From contig JAUQZE010000018.1 of assembly GCA_030587365.1 (NCBI GenBank), positions 200,094 through 264,093 of the forward strand: 64,000 nt of DNA. The letters run 5' to 3'. A program made the position numbers and the translations under genes. The notes beneath the pieces were generated by a model. That model was not told the origin of the DNA. It did not search any database and was given only the letters and a program-made list of their open reading frames with translations. Source of the stretch: Candidatus Freyarchaeota archaeon (lineage in GTDB: Archaea > Asgardarchaeota > Jordiarchaeia > Jordiarchaeales > Jordiarchaeaceae). How positions within the stretch are numbered: the first letter of the stretch is position 1; the number at the start of each line of letters is the position of its first letter. Below are positions 38,007-44,514 of this stretch, piece by piece.

Positions 38007-38122
38007 TACAAATCTCACCACTATTATTAGAACAAAAACAACGATAACCAATACAAAATTAAAAAAAGTTTAAAGAGAAGAAAGATTTTAATACAACTCC
38101 CATTCAATATCGAGGGATAGCG

Positions 38123-38464
38123 ATGCCCAAGAAAGAATTAGAAACCAAAGACAAAGAACATGAATTCGTAGAAAACTTCCAGCAAAGACGCTTCGAAACA
38201 ATTCTGGAATGGACAGGCTGGGGATCACTAGCCACCCTATTAACCATCCTCGCAGCACTGACACTAATTGCGGGCATTAACCTAGATTCAGAAACCACCG
38301 CAATGATACTAATGACAATTTATTTCTGGGTAGCGTCCTGGGGCACAGGCAAATTGGTCAAAGACAACCCCAATGCTTGGAAGCGCTACTTCTACTGGTG
38401 GACCGCAGCCATAATAATAGGCGGCATACTCTGCGTACTCGGCATAACCATCGTACCAACATAA
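38123..38464 (+). CDS. Small membrane protein, three predicted spans
   Basis: 113 aa. Hydrophobic segments at about 38-55 (SLATLLTILAALTLIAGI), 64-76 (ILMTIYFWVASWG) and 93-110 (WWTAAIIIGGILCVLGIT). The N-terminal 30 residues are charged and probably cytoplasmic. Family not recognised. Follows the coiled-coil gene by 116 bases. Confidence 0.6.
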   Translation: MPKKELETKDKEHEFVENFQQRRFETILEWTGWGSLATLLTILAALTLIAGINLDSETTAMILMTIYFWVASWGTGKLVKDNPNAWKRYFYWWTAAIIIGGILCVLGITIVPT

Positions 38465-38556
38465 ATCCCCCAAAACAACAATATAAACCCCAAGAGAAAA
38501 AACGTAATCCAATTAACATATCCAAGAACAGAGCCCACCAAGAGGTGATGCAACAA

Positions 38557-38913
38557 ATGGCAGCCCTCAAAACCGAATTAAAACTCACCAAAATAGAACC
38601 CACAGAAGAGACAAACAAAATACAAGAATACCACCTAACATCCGAAGAAGAACAACTAAAAATCACAATAGAACTCCCCAAAGAACTAATCCCCCTACAA
38701 GAAAAAAGCAAAATCACCATCCAAATCAGCGACCAACCCCTAGAAACCAAAAACACCAAAATCGCCCTAGAAGGCAAAGTAAACCGAAAAACAAAAACCG
38801 AAAACAAATACGTATACCTAGCCTCATTCGGCGGACTACAAATGAGAATAGAAACACCAAAAGAACAAAAACTACTAACACCAACACGAACCATCTACCT
38901 AAACATAACCTAA
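38557..38913 (+). CDS. Rpo8 (RpoG)-like RNA polymerase subunit
   Basis: 118 aa from the ATG at 38557, which has GAGGTG 9 bases upstream; a longer frame from 38377 overlaps the previous gene and is unlikely. Predicted beta-rich OB-like sequence: ITIELPKELIPL, a KITIQIS strand and the closing YVYLASFGGLQMRIETP, which resembles the archaeal Rpo8/Rpb8-type subunit (Sulfolobus RpoG). Rpo8 is found in Crenarchaeota and Korarchaeota and only some other lineages. The match is from memory of the family and needs a profile search. Confidence 0.55.
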   Translation: MAALKTELKLTKIEPTEETNKIQEYHLTSEEEQLKITIELPKELIPLQEKSKITIQISDQPLETKNTKIALEGKVNRKTKTENKYVYLASFGGLQMRIETPKEQKLLTPTRTIYLNIT

Positions 38914-39120
38914 ACACCCACCCAACCATCACAAAAAACCACCACACACAAACCAACTGATCAACCAATCCAAACCAATCCTAAGCACCCACAACCCCAC
39001 GAAACCCTACCATTAAAGAATAACCCCCCTAAAAAAATAAAAACCTCTAAAACAATAGCCAAAACCTAATATCCAGAAAAACTTAAGTACCAGTACAAGA
39101 CGCAAGAATATCAAAAAAGT

Positions 39121-39224
39121 GCGGCTGTAGTCTAGTCTGGTCTAGGACCCAAGCCCTCCAAGCTTGTCACCCGGGTTCAAACAAAAAGCAGACCCCCACT
39201 TTTCTGAAACTCCCGGCAGCCGCA
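39121..39224 (+). tRNA. tRNA-Gly(TCC), one T-loop intron, C33
   Basis: Exons 39121-39181 and 39211-39224; encoded CCA at 39225-39227. Acceptor GCGGCTG/CAGCCGC, D-stem GTCT/GGAC, anticodon stem CAAGC/GCTTG. The loop is CCTCCAA, so the anticodon TCC is preceded by C33 instead of U33. The intron (39182-39210, 29 nt) sits between 59 and 60: central helix TTCA/TGAA, 3-nt bulges AAC and ACT, and a 5-bp inner stem (AAAAG/CTTTT). Spliced T-arm is CCGGG TTCAAAT CCCGG. Confidence 0.93.
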
Positions 39225-39369
39225 CCAAACCTACTTCTAAAAAACACACCACAGAAAAGCACAAGATAACAAAGGAAAAGCGAACCGAAAAGCACTATCA
39301 TCAAAATTTTAAAAAATCTAGCTTCCTTGACACGCTTACAAGAAAAGTGGAAACTACACAATGTAGTGG

Positions 39370-39555
39370 TGCCGTCGGCCGGAGTTTCAGAAATAGTGTT
39401 TCGAACACTATTTCCTTTGAATTCGCCTTCTGCTAAGTGTTTTGGCAGAATCCAGCGACAGCCGGATCTTCAGTTTCGCCTTCTGCCACTCTGACAGTAT
39501 CCGGCGCTCTCCCGGTCTAAGCGTGTCGCTATTCTTGGTGAATAGTTACGACGGC
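39370..39555 (-). tRNA. tRNA-Phe(GAA) with four introns
   Basis: Exons (5' to 3' on the minus strand): 39555-39547, 39522-39501, 39474-39452, 39421-39416, 39383-39370; CCA at 39369-39367. Introns: 39546-39523 (between 9 and 10; central helix GTCG/CGAC), 39500-39475 (30/31; CGCC/GGCG), 39451-39422 (53/54; CGCT/GGCG) and 39415-39384 (59/60; TTCA/TGAA). Every one has 3-nt bulges on both sides. The spliced product has acceptor GCCGTCG/CGACGGC, D-stem GCTT/GAGC, anticodon arm CCGGA CTGAAGA TCCGG and T-arm GCTGG TTCAAAT CCGGC, a standard archaeal tRNA-Phe. The exon between the last two introns is 6 nt. Confidence 0.95.
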
Positions 39556-39645
39556 ACCTATCCTAGGAGATTTCAGACGACGGCAGAAACTAAGTTTTTT
39601 AAACAACCTATTAAATCTTTTGTTTTTATTAACTCATTGAATTGG

Positions 39646-39750
39646 TGGGCGAAGCAGGATTGTCAGATATAGTGTTCAAAGCACTATACCTTTTGAACCT
39701 GCGACCTTCGCCACGTCAAGGCGACGTCATAACCGCTAGACTACTCGCCC
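39646..39750 (-). tRNA. tRNA-Val(GAC), one T-loop intron
   Basis: Exons 39750-39692 and 39659-39646; CCA at 39645-39643. Acceptor GGGCGAG pairs with TTCGCCC, anticodon arm TCGCC TTGACGT GGCGA (anticodon GAC, U33 present). The 32-nt intron 39691-39660 lies between 59 and 60, with a 9-bp inner stem (GGTATAGTG/CACTATATC) and a central helix TTCA/TGAC with one mismatch. Spliced T-arm GCAGG TTCAAAT CCTGC. On the minus strand upstream of tRNA-Phe, 90 bases apart. Confidence 0.93.
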
Positions 39751-39910
39751 CTTGTAGTGTTAACATGGAAGTTGTTTTAAAATAATTAAATTTTTCGTAT
39801 CGCTAACTTTTAGAATCAAAAGAAACTCGAACAACAGTGTAAAGTCGGGTAGACCTAGTTTTCTTTGGGGCTTTGATTTTGCGAAAACACTTGTTTTGTG
39901 GGGTTAGTGG

Positions 39911-40093
39911 TGGACCCAGCGGGAAGCTCGCCGTTGAGGGTTTTCTCAGCGGATTCGAATTCGCGAACCCTAACTTTTTGTTGAGGGTTTCCCGCGGCCT
40001 CCGCGATTTTGGTGATGAGTTGCCTTCGCTCCCATTTCTCTTGTGGCGGGATATGGGTAACGCGGCGCTCATACCAGGCTGAGCTATGGGCCC
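39911..40093 (-). tRNA. tRNA-Ala(GGC) with four introns and a 4-nt exon
   Basis: Exons: 40093-40059, 40024-40021, 40006-39991, 39959-39954, 39924-39911; CCA at 39910-39908. Introns: 40058-40025 (33/34; inner stem CCCAT/ATGGG), 40020-40007 (37/38, 14 nt), 39990-39960 (53/54; central CGCG/CGCG, inner AACCCT/AGGGTT) and 39953-39925 (59/60; TTCG/CGAG). The acceptor GGGCCCA/TGGGTCC contains the G3-U70 pair that defines alanine tRNAs, confirming the identity. The spliced anticodon arm is CCGCG TTGGCAT CGCGG. The second exon is only GGCA, that is the anticodon and A37. The 37/38 motif pairs TTGG with CCAA, and TTGG exists only after the 33/34 intron is removed. Confidence 0.92.
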
Positions 40094-40146
40094 ATCACCT
40101 TTATGCTATTTGTTTTCTGCTAGCGGATTCTATTTAGGGGTGGTTT

Positions 40147-40335
40147 TTAGTATGCTCTGGCTTTTCCACCCATTTTTTTGGTTTGCCAGCTGTATCTTCG
40201 AATTCTTTTTGATCTACCGTATCCGCAGGCTGCGCAGTATTTTTTCGTGACGTGATATGAGTGTTTTCCGCATCTTCGGCATCTTATGTGTGTTTTTTTG
40301 TTTTTTTTGCCCCTGCTTGGTGTTCCTTTGGTCAT
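40147..40335 (-). CDS. rpl37e: 50S ribosomal protein L37e
   Basis: 62 aa. Begins MTKGTPSRGKKNKKTHIRC and has the L37e zinc ribbon CRRCGKHSYH...CAACGYGRSKRIRRY. Length and sequence match the archaeal/eukaryotic family. It binds 23S rRNA near the exit tunnel. Directly follows the Lsm gene (38 bases), the standard archaeal pair. Confidence 0.97.
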   Translation of the reverse strand: MTKGTPSRGKKNKKTHIRCRRCGKHSYHVTKKYCAACGYGRSKRIRRYSWQTKKMGGKARAY

Positions 40336-40373
40336 TGCGTTTTCCTCCTTTTTTAGGTCGCTTTATGGTTTTA

Positions 40374-40619
40374 TTATCCTGTTTTTATTGCGGGGCTGAG
40401 GAGGATTACGTTGTCTCCTCTTACTATTACGGTTCCTACGGGTTTGTTGTTGTCTTTGTCTATTATTTCTTCTGCTTCGTCTAGTATGAGGTTCATGTGG
40501 AGGTCGAATCCTTTGAGTTTGCCTCTTAGTTCTCGTCCTCCTTTGAGTTTGACGAGTACTCTTGCTTCTAATGATCTGTTGAGTAGGTCAAGAGGTCTTG
40601 TTATGCTTGGTTCGCTCAT
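40374..40619 (-). CDS. lsm: Lsm (Sm-like archaeal) RNA-binding protein
   Basis: 81 aa with the Sm1 motif (VLVKLKGGRELRGKLKGFDLHMNLIL) and Sm2 motif (TVIVRGDNVILLSP). It assembles into a heptameric ring that binds U-rich RNA. Upstream of, and co-transcribed with, rpl37e. Confidence 0.95.
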   Translation of the reverse strand: MSEPSITRPLDLLNRSLEARVLVKLKGGRELRGKLKGFDLHMNLILDEAEEIIDKDNNKPVGTVIVRGDNVILLSPAIKTG

Positions 40620-40957
40620 CGCGTTTTTCTCTCCTTTTTAAAAAATATATTATTGCATCCTTTTGTGGAATTTTGTGAGTATTTAAGTATATCGGATTAC
40701 TGTCTTCCAATACACCTTGTTTTACAGTACTTATTTGGGTATTATATTTTTTTTGAGTCGTCTATTTATAAACTCATCTTATTAAATTTGGTGTTTTCCG
40801 TAATAGGTTTTTGGGTTTGTTTCTTTTTCCGTAATTTTGAAATATTTAAAACTGTTTATTTTAGAGTAAGTACCTTTTTTAGATTTTGTTAAATAATTTA
40901 TGTGTGGTAAAGGCGGAGAAAAGGCTTGGTTTTAACGGCTGTGTTGAGGCGCTGCGC

Positions 40958-41437
40958 ATGAAGCTTAAGAATCGTCATTTTCTGCGTGATAGGGACATAA
41001 AGAAATTGGAAGAAGAACTTAGAGGAGCTTTAGGGGAGAATTTTTCTATTCAGGATAAAGTCGAGTTCGGAATAATGAAAGACGGCGTTCAATTATATCT
41101 TGTGAACGGCGTTCCGTATTTTATTCGCATGGTGGATTTGCTTATCCCGAGTCTGAAAGCTATTTTAAATGGGGCTGCACAACTACCAAAAGTTACTGTA
41201 GATATGGGGGCGGTGGGTTTTATCACTAAGGGAGCAGACGTTATGGTTCCTGGAATTGTTAGAGTTGACGACAATGTGAAGCAATTCTCTCTAGTTACGG
41301 TTATGGACGAAAAACACAATAAACCCCTAGCGGTTGGACTCGCACTCATGGACGCAGAAACCATAAAAAATTCCAGCAAAGGACCCGCAGTAAAGAATCT
41401 ACACTACGTTGGGGACACCTTCTGGAGTTTTGAATAA
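40958..41437 (+). CDS. PUA-domain RNA-binding protein (MCTS1/Tma20-like)
   Basis: 159 aa from ATG 40958, chosen because GAGG lies about 8 bases upstream and archaeal homologues start with MKLKNRHFL-like residues; a longer frame begins at 40886. N-terminal alpha/beta domain (DIKKLEEELRGALG), then a PUA domain (VTVDMGAVGFITKGADVMVPGIV...VTVMDEKHNKPLAVGLALM). Related to eukaryotic MCTS1/Tma20, which acts in translation re-initiation and recycling; archaeal role likely in ribosome or tRNA binding. Confidence 0.85.
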   Translation: MKLKNRHFLRDRDIKKLEEELRGALGENFSIQDKVEFGIMKDGVQLYLVNGVPYFIRMVDLLIPSLKAILNGAAQLPKVTVDMGAVGFITKGADVMVPGIVRVDDNVKQFSLVTVMDEKHNKPLAVGLALMDAETIKNSSKGPAVKNLHYVGDTFWSFE

Positions 41438-41474
41438 AATTTAAAAGTGTGGCTTTCAAAGATTCCATAAAAGT

Positions 41475-41607
41475 GCTCCGGTAGTGTAGCGGCCAAACAA
41501 GATAAGGGTCAAGCATAAGGGGCTCATGTACATCAGCCCAATCGATCCCTAGACACGGGTTCAAAGAATTAAGTTCTTAACTTAATTTGAAACTCCCGTC
41601 CGGAGCA
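41475..41607 (+). tRNA. tRNA-Glu(CTC) with three introns
   Basis: Exons 41475-41496, 41513-41525, 41542-41565, 41594-41607; CCA at 41608-41610. Introns: 41497-41512 (21/22, 16 nt; central GGCC/GGTC), 41526-41541 (34/35, 16 nt; GGGC/GCCC), 41566-41593 (59/60, 28 nt; TTCA/TGAA with a 9-bp inner stem AATTAAGTT/AACTTAATT). The spliced product has acceptor GCTCCGG/CCGGAGC, D-stem GTGT/GCAT, anticodon arm AGGGG CTCTCGA TCCCT and T-arm ACGGG TTCAAAT CCCGT, a typical archaeal tRNA-Glu. The anticodon itself is split between exons 2 and 3. Exact ends of the 21/22 intron depend on a motif with no real inner stem. Confidence 0.9.
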
Positions 41608-41610
41608 CCA

Positions 41611-41891
41611 TTAAAAAATGAAAGAATATAGGAAACTCTATATAGCTCCTTCTCAAATCATAAAATTAATATACAAAAACTCAAGCTTTTCTACGCAGCA
41701 TGTACAAAGCTAACGCGAATCCTGCCACAAAACACCAAACAACCCGCCAATAACCACCACAACCGTTGAAACACACTAGAAACCCCTGAGAAGCAGCAAA
41801 AAACCCCATAAGGGGAAAAAAGGAAAAGATTTTAATAAAACTAGAACTAAATTAGGAAGGAAAGAAAAATTAAAAAGAAAAAGAAAGGGAA
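41611..41891. other. Spacer after tRNA-Glu (281 bp)
   Basis: C/A-rich and G-poor on the + strand at 41700-41800, then A-rich. No frame of note. The tandem tiny genes begin at 41892. Confidence 0.4.
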
Positions 41892-41987
41892 ATGGTGATT
41901 ATGAGCAAGATTATGGTTGAGAGTGAGGCAATGGTTATTTATCATTATGCTCATATATTGAGTACGAGTAAAGGAGGTGAAAAGTAG
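41892..41987 (+). CDS. 31-aa peptide, first of two tandem tiny genes
   Basis: ATG at 41892 to TAG at 41987, immediately followed by the next ATG (TAGATG). The peptide is MVIMSKIMVESEAMVIYHY then AHILSTSKGGEK; it starts hydrophobic and methionine-rich and ends with polar residues. A purine tract upstream may be its ribosome site. Its last codons contain GGAGGTGAA, which is the ribosome binding site of the following gene, so translation of the two may be coupled. It could simply be a leader. Confidence 0.4.
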   Translation: MVIMSKIMVESEAMVIYHYAHILSTSKGGEK

Positions 41988-42086
41988 ATGCCCTGGCCCT
42001 GGAGTAAAAAACCAGCAAAGAAAAAGAAGGTGAAAGCGAAGACTAAGAGCGCGAAAACAGCAAAGAGAAAAACGAAAAAGAAGTAA
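41988..42086 (+). CDS. 32-aa lysine-rich basic peptide
   Basis: ATG at 41988 with GGAGGTGAA at ideal spacing, TAA at 42084-42086. MPWPWSKKPA is followed by a run of lysines, alanines and threonines (about 17 of 32 residues are Lys or Arg). Highly cationic tails like this bind nucleic acid or act as chromatin or ribosome-associated peptides; the PWPW start is distinctive. No known family recognised. Too short for standard gene callers. Confidence 0.5.
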   Translation: MPWPWSKKPAKKKKVKAKTKSAKTAKRKTKKK

Positions 42087-42264
42087 ATTGGGAACAAATT
42101 GTTCTCCATAGCCCTAACATTCATATCGATAACCTCCTAACTTTTTTTAAACTCATCTTTCTAATTTTTGGCCCCCTCGCAAAACTATGATGGGCGTTTC
42201 TTGGTGTATAGCAAAAATTATTAAGGTCAGCTTCGAATCTCAAGAATATTGGAGCCTTCGGCGA

Positions 42265-42419
42265 GCCTCGGTTCCTCCAGTAAAGTAGAGGCGAGAAAGC
42301 TCAGTGGTAGAGCGCCAGCCTCGTACAACCACCATTAAAAGTGGTCTGAGCGAGTTGGAAGTCGAGGGTTCAAGCGAACTTGCACTCTGGGTGTAGCTCT
42401 GAAAACCCCTCCCGGGGCT
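42265..42419 (+). tRNA. tRNA-Thr(CGT) with three introns
   Basis: Exons 42265-42272, 42298-42325, 42353-42374, 42406-42419; CCA at 42420-42422. Introns: 42273-42297 (8/9; central CTCG/CGAG, inner stem CCTC/GAGG), 42326-42352 (37/38; CTCG/TGAG, inner ACCAC/GTGGT) and 42375-42405 (59/60; TTCA/TGAA). Spliced acceptor GCCTCGG/CCGGGGC with U73 as expected for archaeal Thr, D-stem GCTC/GAGC, anticodon arm CCAGC CTCGTAA GTTGG, T-arm GAGGG TTCAAGC CCCTC. The first exon is 8 nt, only the acceptor strand plus U8. Confidence 0.93.
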
Positions 42420-42459
42420 CCATTTTATCTTTTTTATAGTGTTCTGTGTGGTAGTCTCT

Positions 42460-43446
42460 ATGAGTGTGGGTGATGTTGGTGAGCGTGGATTAATCGATTT
42501 CTTTTTCACGTTAATTGATAGATTTCCTCGTGAGGTTTTGCCCTTTGGTGATGATGCTGTAGGAGTACCCTTTGGGAATGATGCTCTCATCGTTAAAACT
42601 GATATGCTTGTGGGCAGTACCGATGTTCCGCCTGGTATGTCTTACTGGCATGCGGGGCGGAAGGCAGCTGTTATGAATGTAAGCGATGTTGTCGCTAAGG
42701 GCGCCAAGCCGATTGGCGCCGTCTTTTCCTTAGGTTTCCCACCGCGTACCACTATGGATCAGGCTGGGGATTTGGTAAGAGGATTAAACTCAGGCTGCAG
42801 AGAATACGGGTTATACTACCTAGGCGGTGACACTAGCGAGTGTTCTGACCTTGTGGTTTCAGGAGCTGTTTTCGGGCTTGTTGGACGGAATAACGTTGTT
42901 TCACGTAAGGGGGCAAACCCGGGAGATGTTGTTGCGGTAACTGGCCCATTTGGTTTGACCGCCATGGGGTTTAAGATACTGCTTGAAAACTTGAGTGCCG
43001 ATCCCCGAACTAAGGAATTAGCTTTACGCACCGTGTATGAGCCTCAGGCTAGAATGAAGGAAGGAATAGTCCTATCCGAGCGTAATCTCGCGTCATCCAG
43101 CATAGACAGCAGCGACGGTTTAGCCTGGTCACTATATGAACTTTCCAAAATGAGCGGAGTTGGATTCATTATCGATTCAATACCTGCTCCTAAAGAGGTG
43201 CGAACATTTGCAGAGAGTCACGGTCTTAACTACTTGGATCTTGCTTTGTATGGTGGTGAAGAATTTGAGCTTGTTATTACAGTTCCCTCGGCGAAGTGGA
43301 ACAGGGCGGTGGACTCGGTGAAAGTGGTTGGCGGCACCTTGTATCCGATAGGAATCGTTACAGAAGAAAAATACATAGTGCTACGCCTACCGAATCAAGC
43401 GGAAAAAATGATAGAACCCAAAGGTTATGAACACTTTCGAAAATGA
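42460..43446 (+). CDS. thiL: Thiamine-monophosphate kinase
   Basis: 328 aa from ATG 42460 (a frame seven codons longer starts at 42439). PurM-like fold: FGDDAVGVPFGNDALIVKTDMLVGSTDVPP, GRKAAVMNVSDVVAKGAKPIG, and YYLGGDTSEC are the ThiL ATP/TMP-binding segments. It phosphorylates thiamine monophosphate to the diphosphate cofactor. Starts 38 bases after tRNA-Thr; the C-terminal end precedes tRNA-Arg on the other strand. Confidence 0.92.
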   Translation: MSVGDVGERGLIDFFFTLIDRFPREVLPFGDDAVGVPFGNDALIVKTDMLVGSTDVPPGMSYWHAGRKAAVMNVSDVVAKGAKPIGAVFSLGFPPRTTMDQAGDLVRGLNSGCREYGLYYLGGDTSECSDLVVSGAVFGLVGRNNVVSRKGANPGDVVAVTGPFGLTAMGFKILLENLSADPRTKELALRTVYEPQARMKEGIVLSERNLASSSIDSSDGLAWSLYELSKMSGVGFIIDSIPAPKEVRTFAESHGLNYLDLALYGGEEFELVITVPSAKWNRAVDSVKVVGGTLYPIGIVTEEKYIVLRLPNQAEKMIEPKGYEHFRK

Positions 43447-43468
43447 GTAAAGTAAAAAGGAGGAATGG

Positions 43469-43612
43469 CGGACCAGGAGAGATTTGAACTCTCGAAATCC
43501 GGACCAATAGGTATTGGCTTTCCGGCTTACCTCCAGGATTAGAGGGCTTATGCCTTAAACGTCGGCACCCTTTCAGGTTTCTGAAATCATATCCTGTCTA
43601 GGTGACTGGTCC
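43469..43612 (-). tRNA. tRNA-Arg(TCT) with four introns, C33
   Basis: Exons: 43612-43591, 43571-43563, 43547-43540, 43527-43520, 43496-43469; CCA at 43468-43466. Introns: 43590-43572 (D-loop 20/21, 19 nt; CAGG/CCTG), 43562-43548 (29/30, 15 nt; GTGC/GCAT), 43539-43528 (37/38, 12 nt; CCTC/GAGG) and 43519-43497 (45/46, 23 nt; CCGG/CCGG with a 7-bp inner stem). The spliced product has acceptor GGACCAG/CTGGTCC, G73, D-stem ACCT/GGGT, anticodon arm CCGGC CCTCTAA GCCGG (C33 before anticodon TCT) and an uninterrupted T-arm GAGAG TTCAAAT CTCTC. Three consecutive exons are 9, 8 and 8 nt. It is the only tRNA here without a T-loop intron. Confidence 0.92.
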
Positions 43613-43686
43613 AACTCTTATGTTGTGTATGTTTAATTGTTCTTTTTATTTTTTACGTTTATCGGGCTCTTTAAAATATTTATTCG

Positions 43687-44352
43687 TTATGTTTTCCTTA
43701 TTGGGTATAGGTGCTTGTAATTCTTTTTTCTTACTATGTATCCTGCCAAGTCAAAGGTTTTTTTTGCTTTTTGTAGTATCACGCTGTCGCTGGTGGCTGC
43801 TACTTGTCCTTTTCTCAGGACTGCGTTGTCTGCTTGTTTTGCTACTTGTGCGGTGCCGTTTATGCCGTATTGTTCCATTTTTTTCCTTGTGATTGCTGAG
43901 AGTTCTCCGCTTTTGCTTACTGGGCTGTCGAAAAATATAAGTGTTTTTTTTGGGGGTTTTTGTTTTAGTGTTTGCATTATTAGGTCGATTGCTTGGTGTG
44001 TTGTTTTTGTTATTTTGTGTTTACCGAACACTCCAGAAATGTCTCTTACAAACGCGTCGTCGGAGTCGATTAGATTTTTTCCATCAAGCATTGTTTCAAG
44101 GACTATGATTACGTTGTATCCGTCTATGGTTAATGTTTTGTCTCCGAGTTCTCTAATTTTTATGGCTTTTTCTTTTCTTTCTTTTGCTTCTGTCTGGCTG
44201 TAGATTGCTCTGTAGAGGACAAATCGCTCCTCTCTATTTAGTTTGTAACGGTCTCCAACAAAGTTTAAGGCCTGATCCCTGTTATACTTTCGGTTTAGAA
44301 GATATCGTAGGTCCTCTGCTGCTTCCAGTATTCTGTGATTAATAAACATCAT
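43687..44352 (-). CDS. DUF434-type archaeal protein
   Basis: 221 aa. N-terminal helical DUF434 part (AAEDLRYLLNRKYNRDQALNFVGDRYKLNREERFVLYRAIYS), then an alpha/beta part with KTLTIDGYNVIIVLE and LIFFDSP, followed by ADNAVLRKGQVAATSDSVIL. Conserved acidic residues in the second part (TIDGYN, FFDSP, TSDS) suggest a PIN-like nuclease fold. Function not established. Convergent with tRNA-Arg and thiL. Confidence 0.75.
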   Translation of the reverse strand: MMFINHRILEAAEDLRYLLNRKYNRDQALNFVGDRYKLNREERFVLYRAIYSQTEAKERKEKAIKIRELGDKTLTIDGYNVIIVLETMLDGKNLIDSDDAFVRDISGVFGKHKITKTTHQAIDLIMQTLKQKPPKKTLIFFDSPVSKSGELSAITRKKMEQYGINGTAQVAKQADNAVLRKGQVAATSDSVILQKAKKTFDLAGYIVRKKNYKHLYPIRKT

Positions 44353-44514
44353 ATAAGCCTCTTTTAACCCTTATCCGAAAATATTTTTTGTTTATACACT
44401 ATTATTTTTCCAGGGTTTCTGGTTGGCCGCGGTTTTCTTATACACAAAGTTTTTAGAATTTCCTAGCAAAGTCTTAGATACCTTATTATTTTATTCAAAG
44501 GAGGCTTTATAACG

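Noticed and set aside
42240..42590. 116-codon minus-strand frame
   Set aside because: It covers the tRNA-Thr gene and the thiL start on the opposite strand; no family features.
43469..43612. Class II tRNA (Leu or Ser) with a long variable arm
   Set aside because: The long-arm reading left stems mispaired; removing four introns gives a fully paired tRNA-Arg(TCT) with G73 instead.
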